DNA of 64,000 nt from Cyathus striatus. Its lineage: Eukaryota; Basidiomycota; Agaricomycetes; Agaricales; Nidulariaceae. Numbering within the stretch: position 1 is the first letter of the stretch; the number at the start of each line of letters is the position of its first letter. The stretch covers positions 1,860,001-1,924,000 of the forward strand of contig JAOVFP010000009.1 in NCBI GenBank assembly GCA_025738555.1, in the 5' to 3' direction. Both the position numbers and the translations under genes were made by a program. Shown piece by piece: positions 1 through 12,499 of this stretch. The notes below the pieces were generated by a model that saw only the letters and a program-made list of their open reading frames with translations, searched no databases and was not told the DNA's origin.

Positions 1-79
1 GTATGTTGTTGCATAAGCTCGCTGGAGGAAGTGCTCACCTGCTGCACGCAGGACGTTGTTCGGCATATTACCTCAATCT

Positions 80-700
80 GATGATGGAAGGAGAGTGCTG
101 GTTGCTCAGCGTCCCACTGATTCTCGAGTTCGAACAGTAGCAGGTGGTAGTGTAGCGTGGTGTTGTGCGCTGGCTGCTGAGGCACAGATACGCGACTGCT
201 TGCCAAATCAAGTCAACATACGCTGTCCCCATGCTGTCGGATAAACACCACTGTATCTTGTTGAGTGACTATGAAAGCGTGCAGGTCAAGACCGTCAACG
301 TCGTTCCGAATTCTGCTTGATGGATCCTGAAAGTCTGGAGATGGTGGAGACGATGATTGGGTTGGAGATGTTGCACATGAGCAGTGTATCATAGGAGGGA
401 TAGATACTAGAAAAAGCGGTAACGCCCCATGGGGGTCGGAGAAATGAAGCCGTATACGCATTGACTAGGCCGTACTTCATGTTCTTTGTGGTTATGAATG
501 TAGAAACGCCAATGAGAACGAGGAGTATGCAGAAGACGAAGAGGGAATGGAGTAGCCAAAAGGTTTCTCAGAGCCGATGTTCGTCCGGTAGTGTGTAGGA
601 GAGAGACGTTGGGCTTCCATGGATATACATAGGACTATCTGTAAGGTCAGCACCCAACATTGTAATGTATTGTACGTGAAACATACCTCATGGCAACTTG
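80..700 (-). pseudogene. Relic copy 1 of a multi-copy intron-bearing gene
   Basis: Positions 200-700 resemble 31200-31690 in the same orientation, and 80-190 resemble 30080-30190. The stretch of about 1 kb that separates those two pieces in the right arm is missing here. This is therefore a third, internally deleted copy of right-arm material, lying outside the main inverted-repeat pairing. The coding strand is inferred from the better preserved copies at 4330-5080 and 35400-36190, where one frame encodes a hydrophobic segment. Reading frames here are broken. The function of the parent gene was not recognised. Confidence 0.5.
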
Positions 701-1100
701 TAACCCCCGAAACACTGCTCCGTGGAGTCCAGGGAGAGAGTGATCATGAACTTGAAGCGGTGGGTGCACGTTAAATTTCGACAACCAACTGCCATGCTAC
801 TCCCTCCTTCAAGCGACGGCATCACGATCATAGTATCATGGGTTCGGTCGACCTCCTGAGCTGATACCATAGCAGCTGCGGGACGCAACCTCTCGAATGC
901 CAACCACAACATCCCGACTACATTGACCTTCACTGTCCCAATTTTACTACATCGATTGCTTATATGCACCGCTCGTTAAACCATCCTGTGAAGACTTGAA
1001 TACACGCTACTTCGCCAAATCGCCTTAGGTCCCAGGGTCCCAAAGCTCGTATTCCCATGCTGAACGTTGAACGCCGGCAGCAGCAATCGTTCGAGACTGA

Positions 1101-1870
1101 ATGGATGCTCAACTAGAACTCGTCTTGTGTCCACTCGTCACTGCATCATACACTAACTTTTCATCTTCTCACAGGACAACGCAGGGCTCTTACGCCGTCA
1201 ACTGGCTGGCAATCGAACTCTATGCGTTGGATAGGGTGAAATGCATTCTCGCAGCTTTAAGGATGACTAGTGTGTTCATTTCTCGTCTTTTCCCTCTCCC
1301 AACTTACGCTTGCACCTTCCTTTTAGCTCATACATCTGTAGCCTCTTCATTCACGCCTTACTATGCCCTGCGATCCATTCCAAACCTACCACCAAGACGA
1401 GAAACGAGCAGCAGCGTCCTCACAATCTATCATGCCCGAGTCGCTTCCAACATCTTGCGCCCTTCAGGCTTCGAATGCCTTCTCTTTCATAGTGAACATC
1501 CCCAATCCCTTCCCCAGCGGCGTTCCGACTCCTTACGCCTACGTCGAGACCCACGACAACTGGAATGGAGAGCGAACCGTGTTAGGCCGCCCGGAGCGTA
1601 GTGAAAGCCAGCGTTGTGCGCATGGGTGGTACTGCGGGCTCTTCTGTTGCTCAAGTTGGAGTATCATGGGGGATGACTCAAGCGGGGAGGCGAGATGATG
1701 GTGGTCCTGGGTAACGGGTTCCTTCATGGCTGACGTCAATCTGCACGTTCTGCACCTCACCTCGAGGTTAACTGACACGTTTCGCCTGTCCCAAGCAAAG
1801 TTGTTCGGCCTCTATACGATCTTCTTACTGCTTTCCTTCCCTTTCACATTACCTATTGAGTGAGCCCGAG
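1101..1870 (+). pseudogene. Decayed unknown gene segment (pair of 38599-39380)
   Basis: The partner on the right arm keeps a 170-residue open frame, while here the same stretch is split among frames by stops and small indels. Shared readable parts are a Ser/Thr-rich segment and a C-terminal hydrophobic run around LFGLYTIF that ends at TLPIE. A candidate intron near 1270-1330 is flanked by GT and AG. No domain was recognised. It is treated as a relic because neither copy has a clear start plus full-length frame supported by splice sites. Confidence 0.4.
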
Positions 1871-1979
1871 AATACAACAAGGCATAACAATTCGACGACA
1901 TGGAGTATCCGATTGCTTTATGCCCCGGAGGGTTTCTTCCTCGTGTTGAGTACCGGCAGGTGCAGTCGATGGTGACTTA

Positions 1980-2540
1980 GGAAGAATGGCGTTTGGTATC
2001 ACTGAGGTAAGCCTCACTTCTCCACTTTCCGGGTTTCCCGTTGACGCACCGCCAGTGCTCTCGCGGACCATCATCGCTTCATGCACTAACGTTCCCTCAC
2101 AGAACGACATTAGGTCCTCTTACGCGGGAAAAGGATTGAGGGTCGAACTTAGTAAGCTGGGTGAGCTGAAGCGGACTCTAGAGGGTTTGCGGATGCGACA
2201 GGTGTGTTTTCTTCATTTCCCTTCTCGTCACTCCGTGCTTACGCTTACGCTTAGCTCATACCTAACGCACCATCGTTGTCATCCAAGGTCTATTCTGCGC
2301 CCTCTACGGTGATTGCTTGCGTACAACAATCACCCTTCCAAACCGACCACTAAGACGAGTATACCACCCATGGAACCGCTAGGCGTCACCACTATCTCAG
2401 CGCGCCAACCGTAAGGTCTACATCTTCAGCTTGAGCGTTCCCAGGGTTTCCAGAATGCCCGTCTCTTCCTGCTTCCTCCGCCTACGGGGTCGTACATGAA
2501 GGAGTGGGGAGCGAGAATGACACCTGATGAACGAATAGGC
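1980..2540 (+). pseudogene. Intron-bearing gene relic (pair of 37940-38460)
   Basis: A short exon ending GITE is followed by GTAAGC, then an AG acceptor before a frame starting NDIRSSYAG. A second GTGTGT donor after GLRMRQ and a CCAAG acceptor precede the frame GLFCALY. The same exon and intron order is present on the right arm in opposite orientation. Premature stops break the last exon here (after HPWNR), while the right-arm copy reads through. The protein family was not recognised. Confidence 0.45.
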
Positions 2541-3789
2541 TCATTCATTCAGGCGAAGGCCACCGTTATGCGCTGGGGTGGTATCGGTGGATTCAATGGC
2601 CTGGGATAAGGATGAAAACGAAAAACGGTTCCTTCTTAGACGGCGGATGTGCGCTTTCTCTGCTCATTTGCACGTACGTACGACATGACCCGCAACGTTG
2701 CGTTTATTCAAGCCGTATCCCCATCTGCCATCTTGAATCTATCCAACGACAAAGACAATCGCCTTGCGTCTTCACTCTTGTACCGACTTCCTCGGATACA
2801 CCGGTTGCAACGACCATGCCGTCACGTAGAGCACTCAGGAGTATATACCTGCATCCTTCCTACTATGATTGATACGCCACGATGACACCTGTGAAGAGGA
2901 CTAAGGAGTGCGTTGCTAGTGCGCGTAGGGTCATGTTGGAGAAAGCTTTTGATTGTATCGTATGAAATATTAAGGGTTTGTTTGGGAAGAAATGAGGTGG
3001 AGTAAAAGAGGGATGAAGATTTAAGTGGAGAAGACGGCGTAGGGTTGTTTCCTAGACGACTTGACGTGCGCTTTTTGTTCTATCTGACCGTCGCTCACGA
3101 GGTGAATGTCGACATTGCGCCTGTTCAAGGAGGCATGCTAACTTCCGAACATCAGATATCATCGACGCTCATAACGCTTCCTTCGTTCCCGAAGACGTTG
3201 CAATCGTTTTTCCTTCTCCAAGGACCACGAAGGCGCTGACGCATGAAGTGAGGCAGGAAGAGAAAGGAGAAGAGATATCGTATCACATGATATCCAGAAC
3301 GACTTCCTTCATCATTCATGGTCTAGGATTACTTCCTCTGTAAAGTCTATACAGTGGAATTAGGCAGTATTGCCTCTACTTTGAAGCTGCGTTATGCAGA
3401 TGGAGCCGGAGTACGAGGTGCAAGTCTTGATCACCGACCAGCATGTTCAGAAACCTGCATTCATTTTGGATGCTTTCGCTAACCTCTCCGTTCACCCCGC
3501 CGCCTGCCGCACCCACGGTGAATCTGTATAGAAGAGTGAGGAAGCATGTTTCGTGGTGCTCGTGATTCTTGGTTGGATGCTAGATTCTGCAGTGTGATTA
3601 GGTTCAAGAGCAGATGCCGGTTCGATACGAGGTGAATAGGGTGCATAGGGTCAACCTCTGAGCACGTCAGCGTACACCTGGGAAGGCGCGTTTATGCAGT
3701 TGTAGCGTCCGTGCCTCTACCTGATTTCATCGAAACGAGTTATTAATCATGTCGCCCATGATCGCTTCATAACGATCTCTTATCCTGCA
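2541..3789. other. Left-arm segment without a recognisable gene
   Basis: This 1.2-kb stretch pairs with about 36750-37930 on the right arm. It holds only short overlapping frames on both strands. No splice-supported exon, known motif or tandem repeat was seen. Confidence 0.5.
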
Positions 3790-4160
3790 GCCCGTCGGAC
3801 TGACATTGGCACGTCACATGTGTATTATCACCGCTTATCGCCATCGGCGTTGACGATGATTCCGTTCGAAACTTCGACTTGCTCATCCACCACTTTCAAC
3901 GAACCACTCTACTCAAACTCTACTCTTCAAAATATATCTGCCATCCAGCTGCCACATTGGCTTGGGCCTCATTCAGCTACACCAGCTAGAACGATGTCCT
4001 TCAATACTACTGGGGCTCCCTTACGTGGATTTGCGAAATATGTCGCATCGCTGAGCAATGCGCTTGCTGAGGGCGTTTCAGAGAGCTCGTAGGGTCCAGG
4101 GAGGGTGTGAGCCTGAAGCAATGGAAGGCTTGCGATTGATGTACGTTCCATGTTCCTTTT
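3790..4160 (+). pseudogene. Relic ORF segment (pair of 36370-36750)
   Basis: Both arms keep an approximately 90-residue frame rich in Ser/Thr/Pro. The two translations are alike and both end in LAEGVSESS. Conservation of frame in the two arms suggests it was coding when the duplication formed, but no start or splice context could be fixed. Function unknown. It lies just upstream of relic copy 2. Confidence 0.35.
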
Positions 4161-4329
4161 TATTGCGGCACTATGTTTACTCTAGGGATAGGCAAATGCA
4201 GTATCGACTTAAACCAATTGACCATGCTGCTCCTCCCTAGGTAGCACGATGCATGGTATTAAGCTATACCAGCGAATCAGTAGGCGAAGTGCTCCCGGGT
4301 TTACTTTCAAGTTACCTTAGGTATATTTT

Positions 4330-5080
4330 TCGTATGATACGTGACAATGCTGGTTGCTAACCTTATAGATAGTCCTACCCATCTACGGAAGTCCGACATC
4401 TCTCTCCAACGCACCGCGGTTCGCACTTCTGTTCAGGGAAACTTTTCGGTTACTCCATTCCCTCTTCGTTTTCACCATTTTCTCTACGCTCGTAATTATA
4501 TTGAACACGAAGAAAGGCCGTTCACCCATACATGCGCACCTTACTCGGCCAAACACCTACTAGACTGCTTTGTTTATCCTTCATATGCTACGCTGTCCCT
4601 GCCCCTCCATCGCATCCATCGTCAAACGGCTTTCAGAACCCCTCAAACGTTCCTGGAGATTGTGTCCATCCGACAACGTGGGGCCAGCGTACGGGTACTT
4701 GATTTGGTGGACGATGTGTTGGGGTTGATACGGAGCAGGGTTGAGGATGAGTATGGGGAGATGTGGGGTTGGGGGATACTCGTGATGGGTGGATTTATGA
4801 GAAATCGAGGTGAAGGGAATGGTGGCCAGGCGTATGATGACGATGAAGACCACCGAGACGATTGCAATGGGCTTCATTCTGCCCCTGGGGACTCGGCTTG
4901 GGATGCTGTTTTTCACTAACTACTATCAATGCGTTCTTCGAATCTTCGAAACCATGCCGGGTTAGGGAAACAGTCGAAGCTGTTATGCTGTTCAATTATG
5001 AGGTACGACTCCCCCCTTCGACGTGTGCGGCGTTTATACTCAAATTTCTGACATTACAGATAGGTATATTCGACCGTTGA
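4330..5080 (+). pseudogene. Relic copy 2 of the multi-copy gene, with hydrophobic segment
   Basis: After a TTATAG acceptor-like site one plus-strand frame reads IVLPIYGSPTSLSNAP, followed by a hydrophobic run around FVFTIFSTLVIILN that looks like a membrane segment. The partner at 35400-36190 keeps the same frame open for 123 residues. Downstream blocks (4670-4730, 4860-5010) are conserved in all copies but fall in different frames here, so this copy is broken. Related copies lie at 80-700, 11193-12130, 30900-31690 and 47500-48000. The parent gene was probably a multi-exon membrane protein, but the family was not identified. Confidence 0.5.
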
Positions 5081-5775
5081 TACATCACACATGATTAATA
5101 TGAAGAAGATACTCCACCTTTGACTGTACGCGGCATTTCGCAGCTCTAACTCTCAAACTCCAATACTGTAACCTCACCGCCGGCTGCATTCAACTCTACT
5201 TGCGAGGAGCTTAGATATACCCCACGTCAATCCACATGCTCATCTCCATGACCGTGCCACCGTCTCCAATGGTCGACGTCCCATTGCCACTCTCGTGTCC
5301 TCTGTAGCTGGCCTTCACAGTCCACAATTTGAGCTGTGTTTTCATGGCTTTTTAGAGTATTAGGAGAACTAGGTACTGTATGCCCAATACAGAGAGCAGC
5401 TTTGGGCGCATCGACTATGTATGGTCCTGAGTGGTGATGTGACGTATGACGGCGATGTACGATGTTAGTGTGAGATTGGGGACAGTTCGGGTGGTGGTTT
5501 CTTGGTGGTTGCAGGGAAGATATCCGTATGGGCTATCTCTCTGGCTCTCACGAGGCGACTTCGGGTGCACCGCGTACCACTGCTAGGACGCTCCTCTTAT
5601 GCTGAGGGGATGTTTAGAAGTTCGATGCTGGTTGATGAGGTGCATATGACAGAACTTCGGACCTTACAGATAATCTATCCTTTCGCGCATGTCGAATACG
5701 GAGCAGGATAGGAGTTGTGTACTCCTATAAAGGAGGATATGGATGATGCGTGGGCTACAGCCGACTCCCGCAGGA

Positions 5776-6050
5776 CTACCTCCCAACTTTAAGGTCGACT
5801 CCCACTTCAACGCTCAAGCCGAACACGTATCTGGTGTGCCTTCGGATAGACTGCTCGGCCCAATACACATGACCGCAAGCAAGTGCAGCAGCCAGCATAC
5901 CAGGAATCAAATCCGTCCCTGCACTTCCCCACTTACTTTCACCTAACTCGAGGCAATTGGATTTTGGAAGACGAACATACAGAATGTCGACGATAGATGT
6001 GCCGTTCACCTCTGCTCATAACATCATCCATCGTCATTAGACCAACGTTA
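5776..6050 (-). pseudogene. Relic exon (pair of 34130-34440)
   Basis: A 77-residue minus-strand frame contains IPGMLAAALACGHVYWAEQ. The right-arm partner and the degenerate copies around 16440-16520 and 30150-30290 show the same block, so it belongs to the repeated gene set. No family recognised. The flanking stretches 5080-5775 and 6051-7140 pair with the right arm but show no clear gene. Confidence 0.35.
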
Positions 6051-7148
6051 GACAGCTATGCACCTCTCGATTGCATCGGCGGCTACCCTAGGTCTTCCTC
6101 CTGCCTTGGTCACCTATTCTACTTCCTACTGGCTGCACATTCATCACCACCACGGAACACAGACTAGTTGCTTGTCTTCGCAACATTAAGCACTAGTTTC
6201 GACCTCATCTCCTATGTAGCGCTTCTGCACCATCAACCTCGTATGTGCAGAACGGTACTTTACAGCTTGTGTGTAACCTTGTCTTCTCCGCGGAGATCTT
6301 GTTCTCCGTCGTTATGTATACCTTTCGCCCTACCAAGGACCCATCGTGACACAACTTTTCTGTGTGATTGTTTGTGAATGCGCAGGGAATGCATACCACA
6401 CCCAGTGCGACTCCAATCTTCTTGAATGTACATTGAATAACAGAATGTCAGTGGTAGTCTCAAGTATAGCACATTAGTTGGGTTTGGCTGAAGTTTCTAT
6501 AAGCATCGTATTGTATTTCACCGAAGCACTACATTATCTAGGTATAAGAGTAGAAATAAAGAACATGAATGTACTGAGTTCAAAATATATAATTGCTACC
6601 CTTCAACCCGTCCAACCTTCACCTTCACTGCAGCTTCCAACTCGCAATATTGTCCGCGCTTGACGCTGGTGGTCGTGGGGTGTATGAGGAGAAAGCGTGG
6701 ATTACTCACAAGAGGTGTGTACTGAGGTGTTAGTGGTTCCAGGTGCGATTAGGTAGACGTAGTAGTGCACGCCAGGGCATTCACTATCATGGTCAACTCA
6801 AGAGTTGTCTAAAATCGACAAGCCCGGCAAACAGACATGGCGCTAGTGATGGAGACACCAGAAAGACCCGCACAGTCTGTTGCTCATTCACATAGCATAA
6901 TTAAGACATACCAGTGAATTACCTTGACCTTCATACGAAGGCAACTTCGTCTCCCCTACAGCATCGAACATGAACACAGTATGGTCGGCAGGGCAGCCAT
7001 AGGCTGCGGCATTGTCAAAAAGCTAGCCAGAAACTCAGCCTATTCTGCCTCATCGTCATCGCGCTAGGATGGAGAATGGGCGGAACCCCATTGATCATGA
7101 CTAAAAAAAGGGCTTTTGGCACGCGGTGGCAAGGCGGGTGATTTGCCT

Positions 7149-7385
7149 CTAGGCGGTAAGGCGGGACTCTTCCATTCTAGACTTGACGCGGAGAAAGTGG
7201 AGCTCTTGGCTGAGTACATATCGACGCGCCCTGAGGATGTGTTGTAGTGCGTTTCGATTAAGTATTGTTGGCGGTCCTTGCATTTGCTCCGAGTCGAATA
7301 TGAAGTTGGGTGCTGCAGAGCGCGAGTGTTCGTGGCAGAGTTTCACGCATATTATAAGGGCGAATAAGAGGCCTATTGTTATCAC
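7149..7385 (-). pseudogene. Small membrane-anchored ORF relic (pair of 32442-32651)
   Basis: The frame starts with a hydrophobic N-terminus (MITIGLLFALIICVKLC) that could be a membrane anchor, followed by HSRSAAPNFIFDSEQMQG. The right-arm partner reads MIVIGLFLALIVSTKLC and then a matching segment. Conservation of the amino-acid frame in both arms argues that it was once an exon. The downstream parts differ through indels. Function unknown. Confidence 0.4.
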
Positions 7386-7608
7386 TTGTTATCACTAAAT
7401 CGAGGGGGGTAGTCAGAAGGGGGAAGGGGAGAGGGAGAGAGGGAAAGGATTACAGGTTACGATGACGATTACTACGTTTGAGGCTACGGGCCTGCAGTGT
7501 GCGCAGAATTCTGAACCGTCTCTGGGGAGGATGATCAGTGGTGGATTTGAGGTGGATGGACGATGGGAGGAGAGAAGAGCGTAACGAGCTCACGATACTG
7601 TTCAAACG

Positions 7609-9272
7609 TATGGAAAGTCTAACGACCACGCTCAAACGCATCAAATATAATTGAGCTCCGATGTCCGGCACCACGGCTTCTCGGTTAGATATTATAATAT
7701 CGGTTTCAGAATTTCACTTAAGCGAGACTGAGCGCTTATTAACTGAAGCATGGTCGTCCGGTAACTACAATGTGCGCTCATGTAATTATTTAGTTCGTTA
7801 AGATAGAATAATATACCTCTATGAGCTCCAATATAAGTATTTGTGCAATGAAGACTAGATGAGCCATCGGCAGACCATATAAGCGATACTATGTAGCACT
7901 CATATTAAGTGAACCCACGCACCCGATCCGACTACAAATTCACTTCAGTAAGCTACCTTTGACATACATACATAATTGACGACCAGGTAATTATTTCATA
8001 TGTACTATGTCTATCTTGGTTTCTTACTCCATAATCCTGACATGTACAGTATTTACAGATACTGTACACTGTACAACAGTGCTATACGCTTCATCGCCTA
8101 CTACTTATCATTTGCTTACTCCACTCTGACTCTAGAAGTAGCGGACTCTCGAACTCATGATTTACATTACTTATATAATAGCTGTACCATATTCTGTACA
8201 CCTCAGGCGTTGTATTCAACGATAAAAGTGACTTTTTGTAAGTATACTTATATACCTTGTACTTTGATTACATACTCTAGGGGTTCTTCACAGTAGTGCC
8301 GGACAACTTCAATGATATCTTGTCAGCTTCTTGAGTGACACGTTTCAACTATCCTATTAAGTATTACTATTCGCTTGTTTCCGGACTTCTCTATGCGGTA
8401 TGCGTTGAATTAAGTGACACGGTCGTTATGTGTTTATAGAAAATACATCAAACAAATTCAGAGAAATCAGCGCAGCAGCTTCTAATGCAAAGCCCTGTAA
8501 AATAACTCCCTATAAAAATGTGTCCGGTCTATGAATTGATATGCTGCTATATTTTATGCATTGATATATCTTACCACCACAGATATCTCTTTTATAATGA
8601 CCGTTTCGACGAATTTATGAGGCTTCGGAAATATCCCCTTTTAAATCCCATGCTTTTCTAAGCATTGTGCATGGCATGTTGTTTGACTTATATCCAGCTT
8701 CATTCCTTTTGCCATTAAAACAATTTCTCTGCTGTTATTTATGCTCCGTCACTCTAATAATCTTCTTACAACTTGGATGAGTGTATTTTATACCTGAGAT
8801 AACCAAGAGATAGCATCTCTAAAACATCTCAACGACCCTTTCATAATTCTTATTCAGTGCTAAATATATAACAGTAGCATAGAACAATAAAAGAAGAGCT
8901 TAAACAAAATTTCAGCAATGCTTAACGTTACACTTGAATAAAATTGGATTTAACGGCAAAATGGCTGAGATTCGGTTTACTTAATATAAGCACTGCGTAG
9001 TATTGCTTGCATCATCGGTTCATCTAGTACACAAATACTTGCATCCGAGCTCATATAGACATATTATTCTATTTCACTGTAACAAATTAAATAATTACTT
9101 AAGAACACATAAGTAGTTACTGGATGACCATGCTTCAGTTAGTAAGCACTCAATCTCGCTTAGGTGAAATTCTGAAACCGATATTATAATATCTAACCGA
9201 GAAGCTATGGTGCCAGACACTGGAGCTCAATTATATTTGATGCATTTGAGCGTGGTCATTAGGCTTTCCATA
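7609..9272. mobile_element. Element E: 1.66-kb long-TIR DNA transposon, non-autonomous
   Basis: Terminal inverted repeats of about 320 bp (7609-7935 and 8955-9272) begin TATGGAAAG and end CTTTCCATA. Flanks are CAAACG (7603-7608) and CAAATG (9273-9278), a 6-bp target duplication that differs only by CG versus TG. The right arm of the big duplication has the unoccupied site at 32232-32237 (CGTTCG), so the insertion is specific to the left arm. The 1-kb interior is AT-rich and shows no transposase. Superfamily not assigned. Confidence 0.8.
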
Positions 9273-9697
9273 CAAATGAAGGTTCTGCATCGCAACCTCG
9301 CAACCTCACATCCCGCTCTTCCTTCATATATTCATACATGCCCCAACACGTACCTGGCAAAACCCAGCACCATCTTGGAGCACTTCCTATCCGCAACAGT
9401 AAATGGCACACAAGCAATCACCCATAATAACAAGAAGATAGACAGAACAACAGTTTACAATCAAACTGTCAGCGAGAAGCTACCGCAGTGTGCACAGCCA
9501 CAACCACTCATGAGTATGAAACACCAGAACCAGTCCAGATGTACACAGTCAAATGAAATGGTCAAGAAGTTGTCTTGAGTTCAATGTTTGAATCAAAAGG
9601 CTAGCTCTCGATTTCAATGGCTTCACTGCGCTCCAGACGGAGGGTTAGTTGGGTGGTGGTGATGGTGGCGGGATGAGTCACAAGGTCAACTCAATGA

Positions 9698-11068
9698 CAC
9701 AGCAGGCATTTTGCTGTCAGGTTCTGTGCTGTCATGTAATCTGAAGTGTAACCCTCAGTAAAAAGCGAAATTGAACCAAGTCAAACATTAGCCAAAAATG
9801 AGGATGGATTGTCGAGCACAGTCAAACAGCAGTCACAAATGTGCAAAGGTGTTGTGACTGCTGTTTGATTGTGTTCAACAATCCATCCTCATTTTTGACT
9901 AACATTTGACTTGGTTTGATTTCGCTTTTTACTGAGTGTAACCTGTCAAGTGGCCCATCATCTGATAATCAGTGACAAATGTCACACCAAATTGACCATA
10001 CTTACCGGCTCATTAGCACAAAGAAATTGCCTTGCTGCAAGTGTGAGGCCAGATAACTGAAGGTGAGCTGGACTGGATTATGTAAGATTCATTGACAATG
10101 GCTGAAAACAAGCAGTTGCATGTTCAATTCATCCTCCATGTAAAGTTATAAAGTCAAAGCTGTTTTTATCTTTTAATATCTGTATATAATGACATTAGAG
10201 TACATTGAATATGTGAGTGAAAACAGATTCCATTAAATCATAATTAATCCAATAGGCTATGATTTATGACAACATAATAAATGTGTATTGATTCTAAACC
10301 TCTCAGCTGTTATTTTAATAATAACCAATATTTTACAGAAGGTATGATTGGTATTAAATGTTACTAGTTAAACAATTATCACTGTCTGGAAGAGATTCCA
10401 CGTTCACATTTGCAGGTAAGTAGCAGAATACAAAACATACAGGTAAGTGGGAGTTCAATGGCAGAATAAGTAATAGCTGGGCAATAACTATAATAAAGGT
10501 TTATGGACTACTGGTAGTTATTGTTGTTGTTGAAAGTTTTGTTTTGAATAGCAAAAGGTCACTAGTTCAAGTCCTACTAGGTGTAAATTTGGAACACACT
10601 TTTATTTGAGGATATTTGTTCTCAACTGATGCCCATGAAAGCTTAGATTGTAATGAAAAACTCTTTAACTTTTTACTACTGTTGTTCCATACTTATTTTA
10701 TACAGGCATTTAAACAATAGCATAATGATAAAATATTAAATGATCTCTGGTAAACTGCCAAAACATAGCAGGTTTTATACTTTTCATCAAGTGGAATTTT
10801 ACACTGCACATGAATCAAACATGTGACTGCTTGTTTTCAGCCATTGTCAATGAGTCTTACATAATTCAGCCCAGCTCACCTTCAGTTTTCTGGCCTCACA
10901 CTTGCAGCAAGGCAATTTCTTTATACTAATGAGCTGGTAAGTATGGTCAATTTGGTGTGACATTTGTCACTGATTATCGGATGATGGGCCACTTGACAGT
11001 ATACCTGACAGGTTACACTTCAGGTTACATGATAGCACAGAACCTGACACCAAAATGCCTGCCATGTG
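9698..11068. mobile_element. Element F: 1.37-kb long-TIR element, non-autonomous
   Basis: Inverted arms of roughly 270 bp (not counting the nested MITE) run inward from GCAGGCATTTTG near 9702 and from the matching CAAAATGCCTGC near 11052. They include the shared block covering 9955-10135 and 10810-10990. Arm homology resumes on both sides with right-arm positions near 31855, so this is a left-arm insertion. The middle, 10150-10800, is AT-rich with no gene. The exact ends and target duplication could not be resolved. Confidence 0.7.
9754..9936. mobile_element. 183-bp hairpin MITE nested in element F
   Basis: This is a nearly perfect palindrome starting CTCAGTAAAAAGCG and ending with its complement, CGCTTTTTACTGAG, around a short centre near 9845. 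It is flanked by TGTAACC at 9747-9753 and 9937-9943. The register could extend the duplication to 8-9 bp. The other arm of element F (about 10995-11035) shows the unoccupied sequence. This confirms an insertion that postdates element F. The duplication length would suit a hAT-type source. Confidence 0.85.
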
Positions 11069-11192
11069 ATGGGCCATGGTTTTGAACAGGGACAAGGGAT
11101 ATCAGGTGGCTTGGAGATCAAACAGATGCAGTCATGTGGCCCAGGTGGTTGGGTTCAAACAGTATGTTCTATTTTGTTCATTTTTATTGAAA

Positions 11193-12130
11193 CACTAGGT
11201 TTACTCTAGGGATAGGCAAATGTTGTATCGACAGTGGACATCTAGACAGCCAACTGCCATGCTACTCCTCCCTCAAGTCTTGAAGGCAACATGATCCATA
11301 GTATCAAGATATACCAGGGAATCAGTATGCACAGTGCTCTGGGGCTTCCTTACAAGTTACCTGAGGTATGTTTTGTGTGCAATACCTGGCAAATCTGGTT
11401 GCCAACCTTACAGATAGTACTACGTATCTATGGAAGCCTGACATCTCTCTCTCCAATATACCACCAGACAAACATCAACTCTGAGAGACCTTTTGGCCAC
11501 TCCATTGGTTCTTTGTCTTCTGTGTACTCCTTGACCTCACCATCATTCCTATGTTCATAACTGCAATGAACAGGAAGTATGGTCTTATTAATGTGCATGC
11601 TGCTTCATTTCTTTAACTCCCTTAGGGTGCAACCACTTTTCTACCCCTATCATCTCCACCATCTTGAGGCTTTCAGGACCCACCAAGTAGAATCCTGAAC
11701 AATTTTGACCTGAGTGCCCAGTATGCCTCCATAGTTGCTCAGCAGGATGCAGTGGTGTTCATTCGACAACATAGGGACAGCATATACATACTTGATTTGG
11801 TGGCAGTAGATGGGTTATGGGCAATGTGTTGGGGGGTGTTGGGGGTTGATATGAACCTCGGTTTCTGGTGTGAGCAGATGTGGCAATTGATGCAAGATTG
11901 AGGTAATGGAGTGTGCTGGGTAGTGGGGCAAATGATGATGAAGACCATCATGTGATTACCATAGGTTTTACTCTGTCTCTGAGGAGAGTGCTTAGGATCC
12001 ACCATGGCGTCAGGCCTGGATTTCTAGCTAACATTACACTGCTCTCCAAAACATGCTGGTGACGAAGGTACAATTCTCACTTCAACATGTATGATGCCTA
12101 TACTCACAGTATTAGCCTTACAGATTGGTA
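11193..12130 (+). pseudogene. Relic copy 3 of the multi-copy gene, CpG-depleted
   Basis: It pairs with 30900-31760 on the right arm almost base for base. Where the right arm has CG this copy usually has TG or CA. For example, CTCGTCAATGCGCATG on the complement of the right arm corresponds to CTTATTAATGTGCATG near 11586. Acceptor-like CTTACAG sites near 11410 and 12120 are kept. No frame stays open across the block. The partner copy is also broken. Confidence 0.6.
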
Positions 12131-12499
12131 TACATTCACCCATTCATGTGTGCTCAATGTAGAATTCAACTGTATGCAGTGTCTCCCTCCCTAGCACATC
12201 ATGTAACACATCACCAAGTGGATGAACTTTAACAGGCACCATGCCACTGCACATGCACATCTCAGTCATCTCGAGCCTGACATGCCTACAGCTTCATCTC
12301 ATAGATCTCCTGTCAACATTCCACTACTACCATCATCTCTACTATAACCAGGAGTCAGAAACCTCATATTGTAGACTTTGTTTCAAGTGCTGGCTGCATT
12401 TTTGTGGCCTTTAGGAGGGGTGTTAGGAGAAGTGAGTGCTGTGTAATTGATGCAGAGTGTGTTTTGCAGGCATATGGATGACATATGGGAAGGTGTGAT

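Noticed and set aside
9690..9700. Target duplication for element F (ATGA versus ATGG)
   Set aside because: Too short, and the ends are ambiguous, so no duplication is claimed.
10530..10600. tRNA-like B-box, CTAGTTCAAGTCC, inside element F
   Set aside because: The stem around the loop does not pair and no A-box or acceptor stem could be placed. At most a remnant of a SINE.
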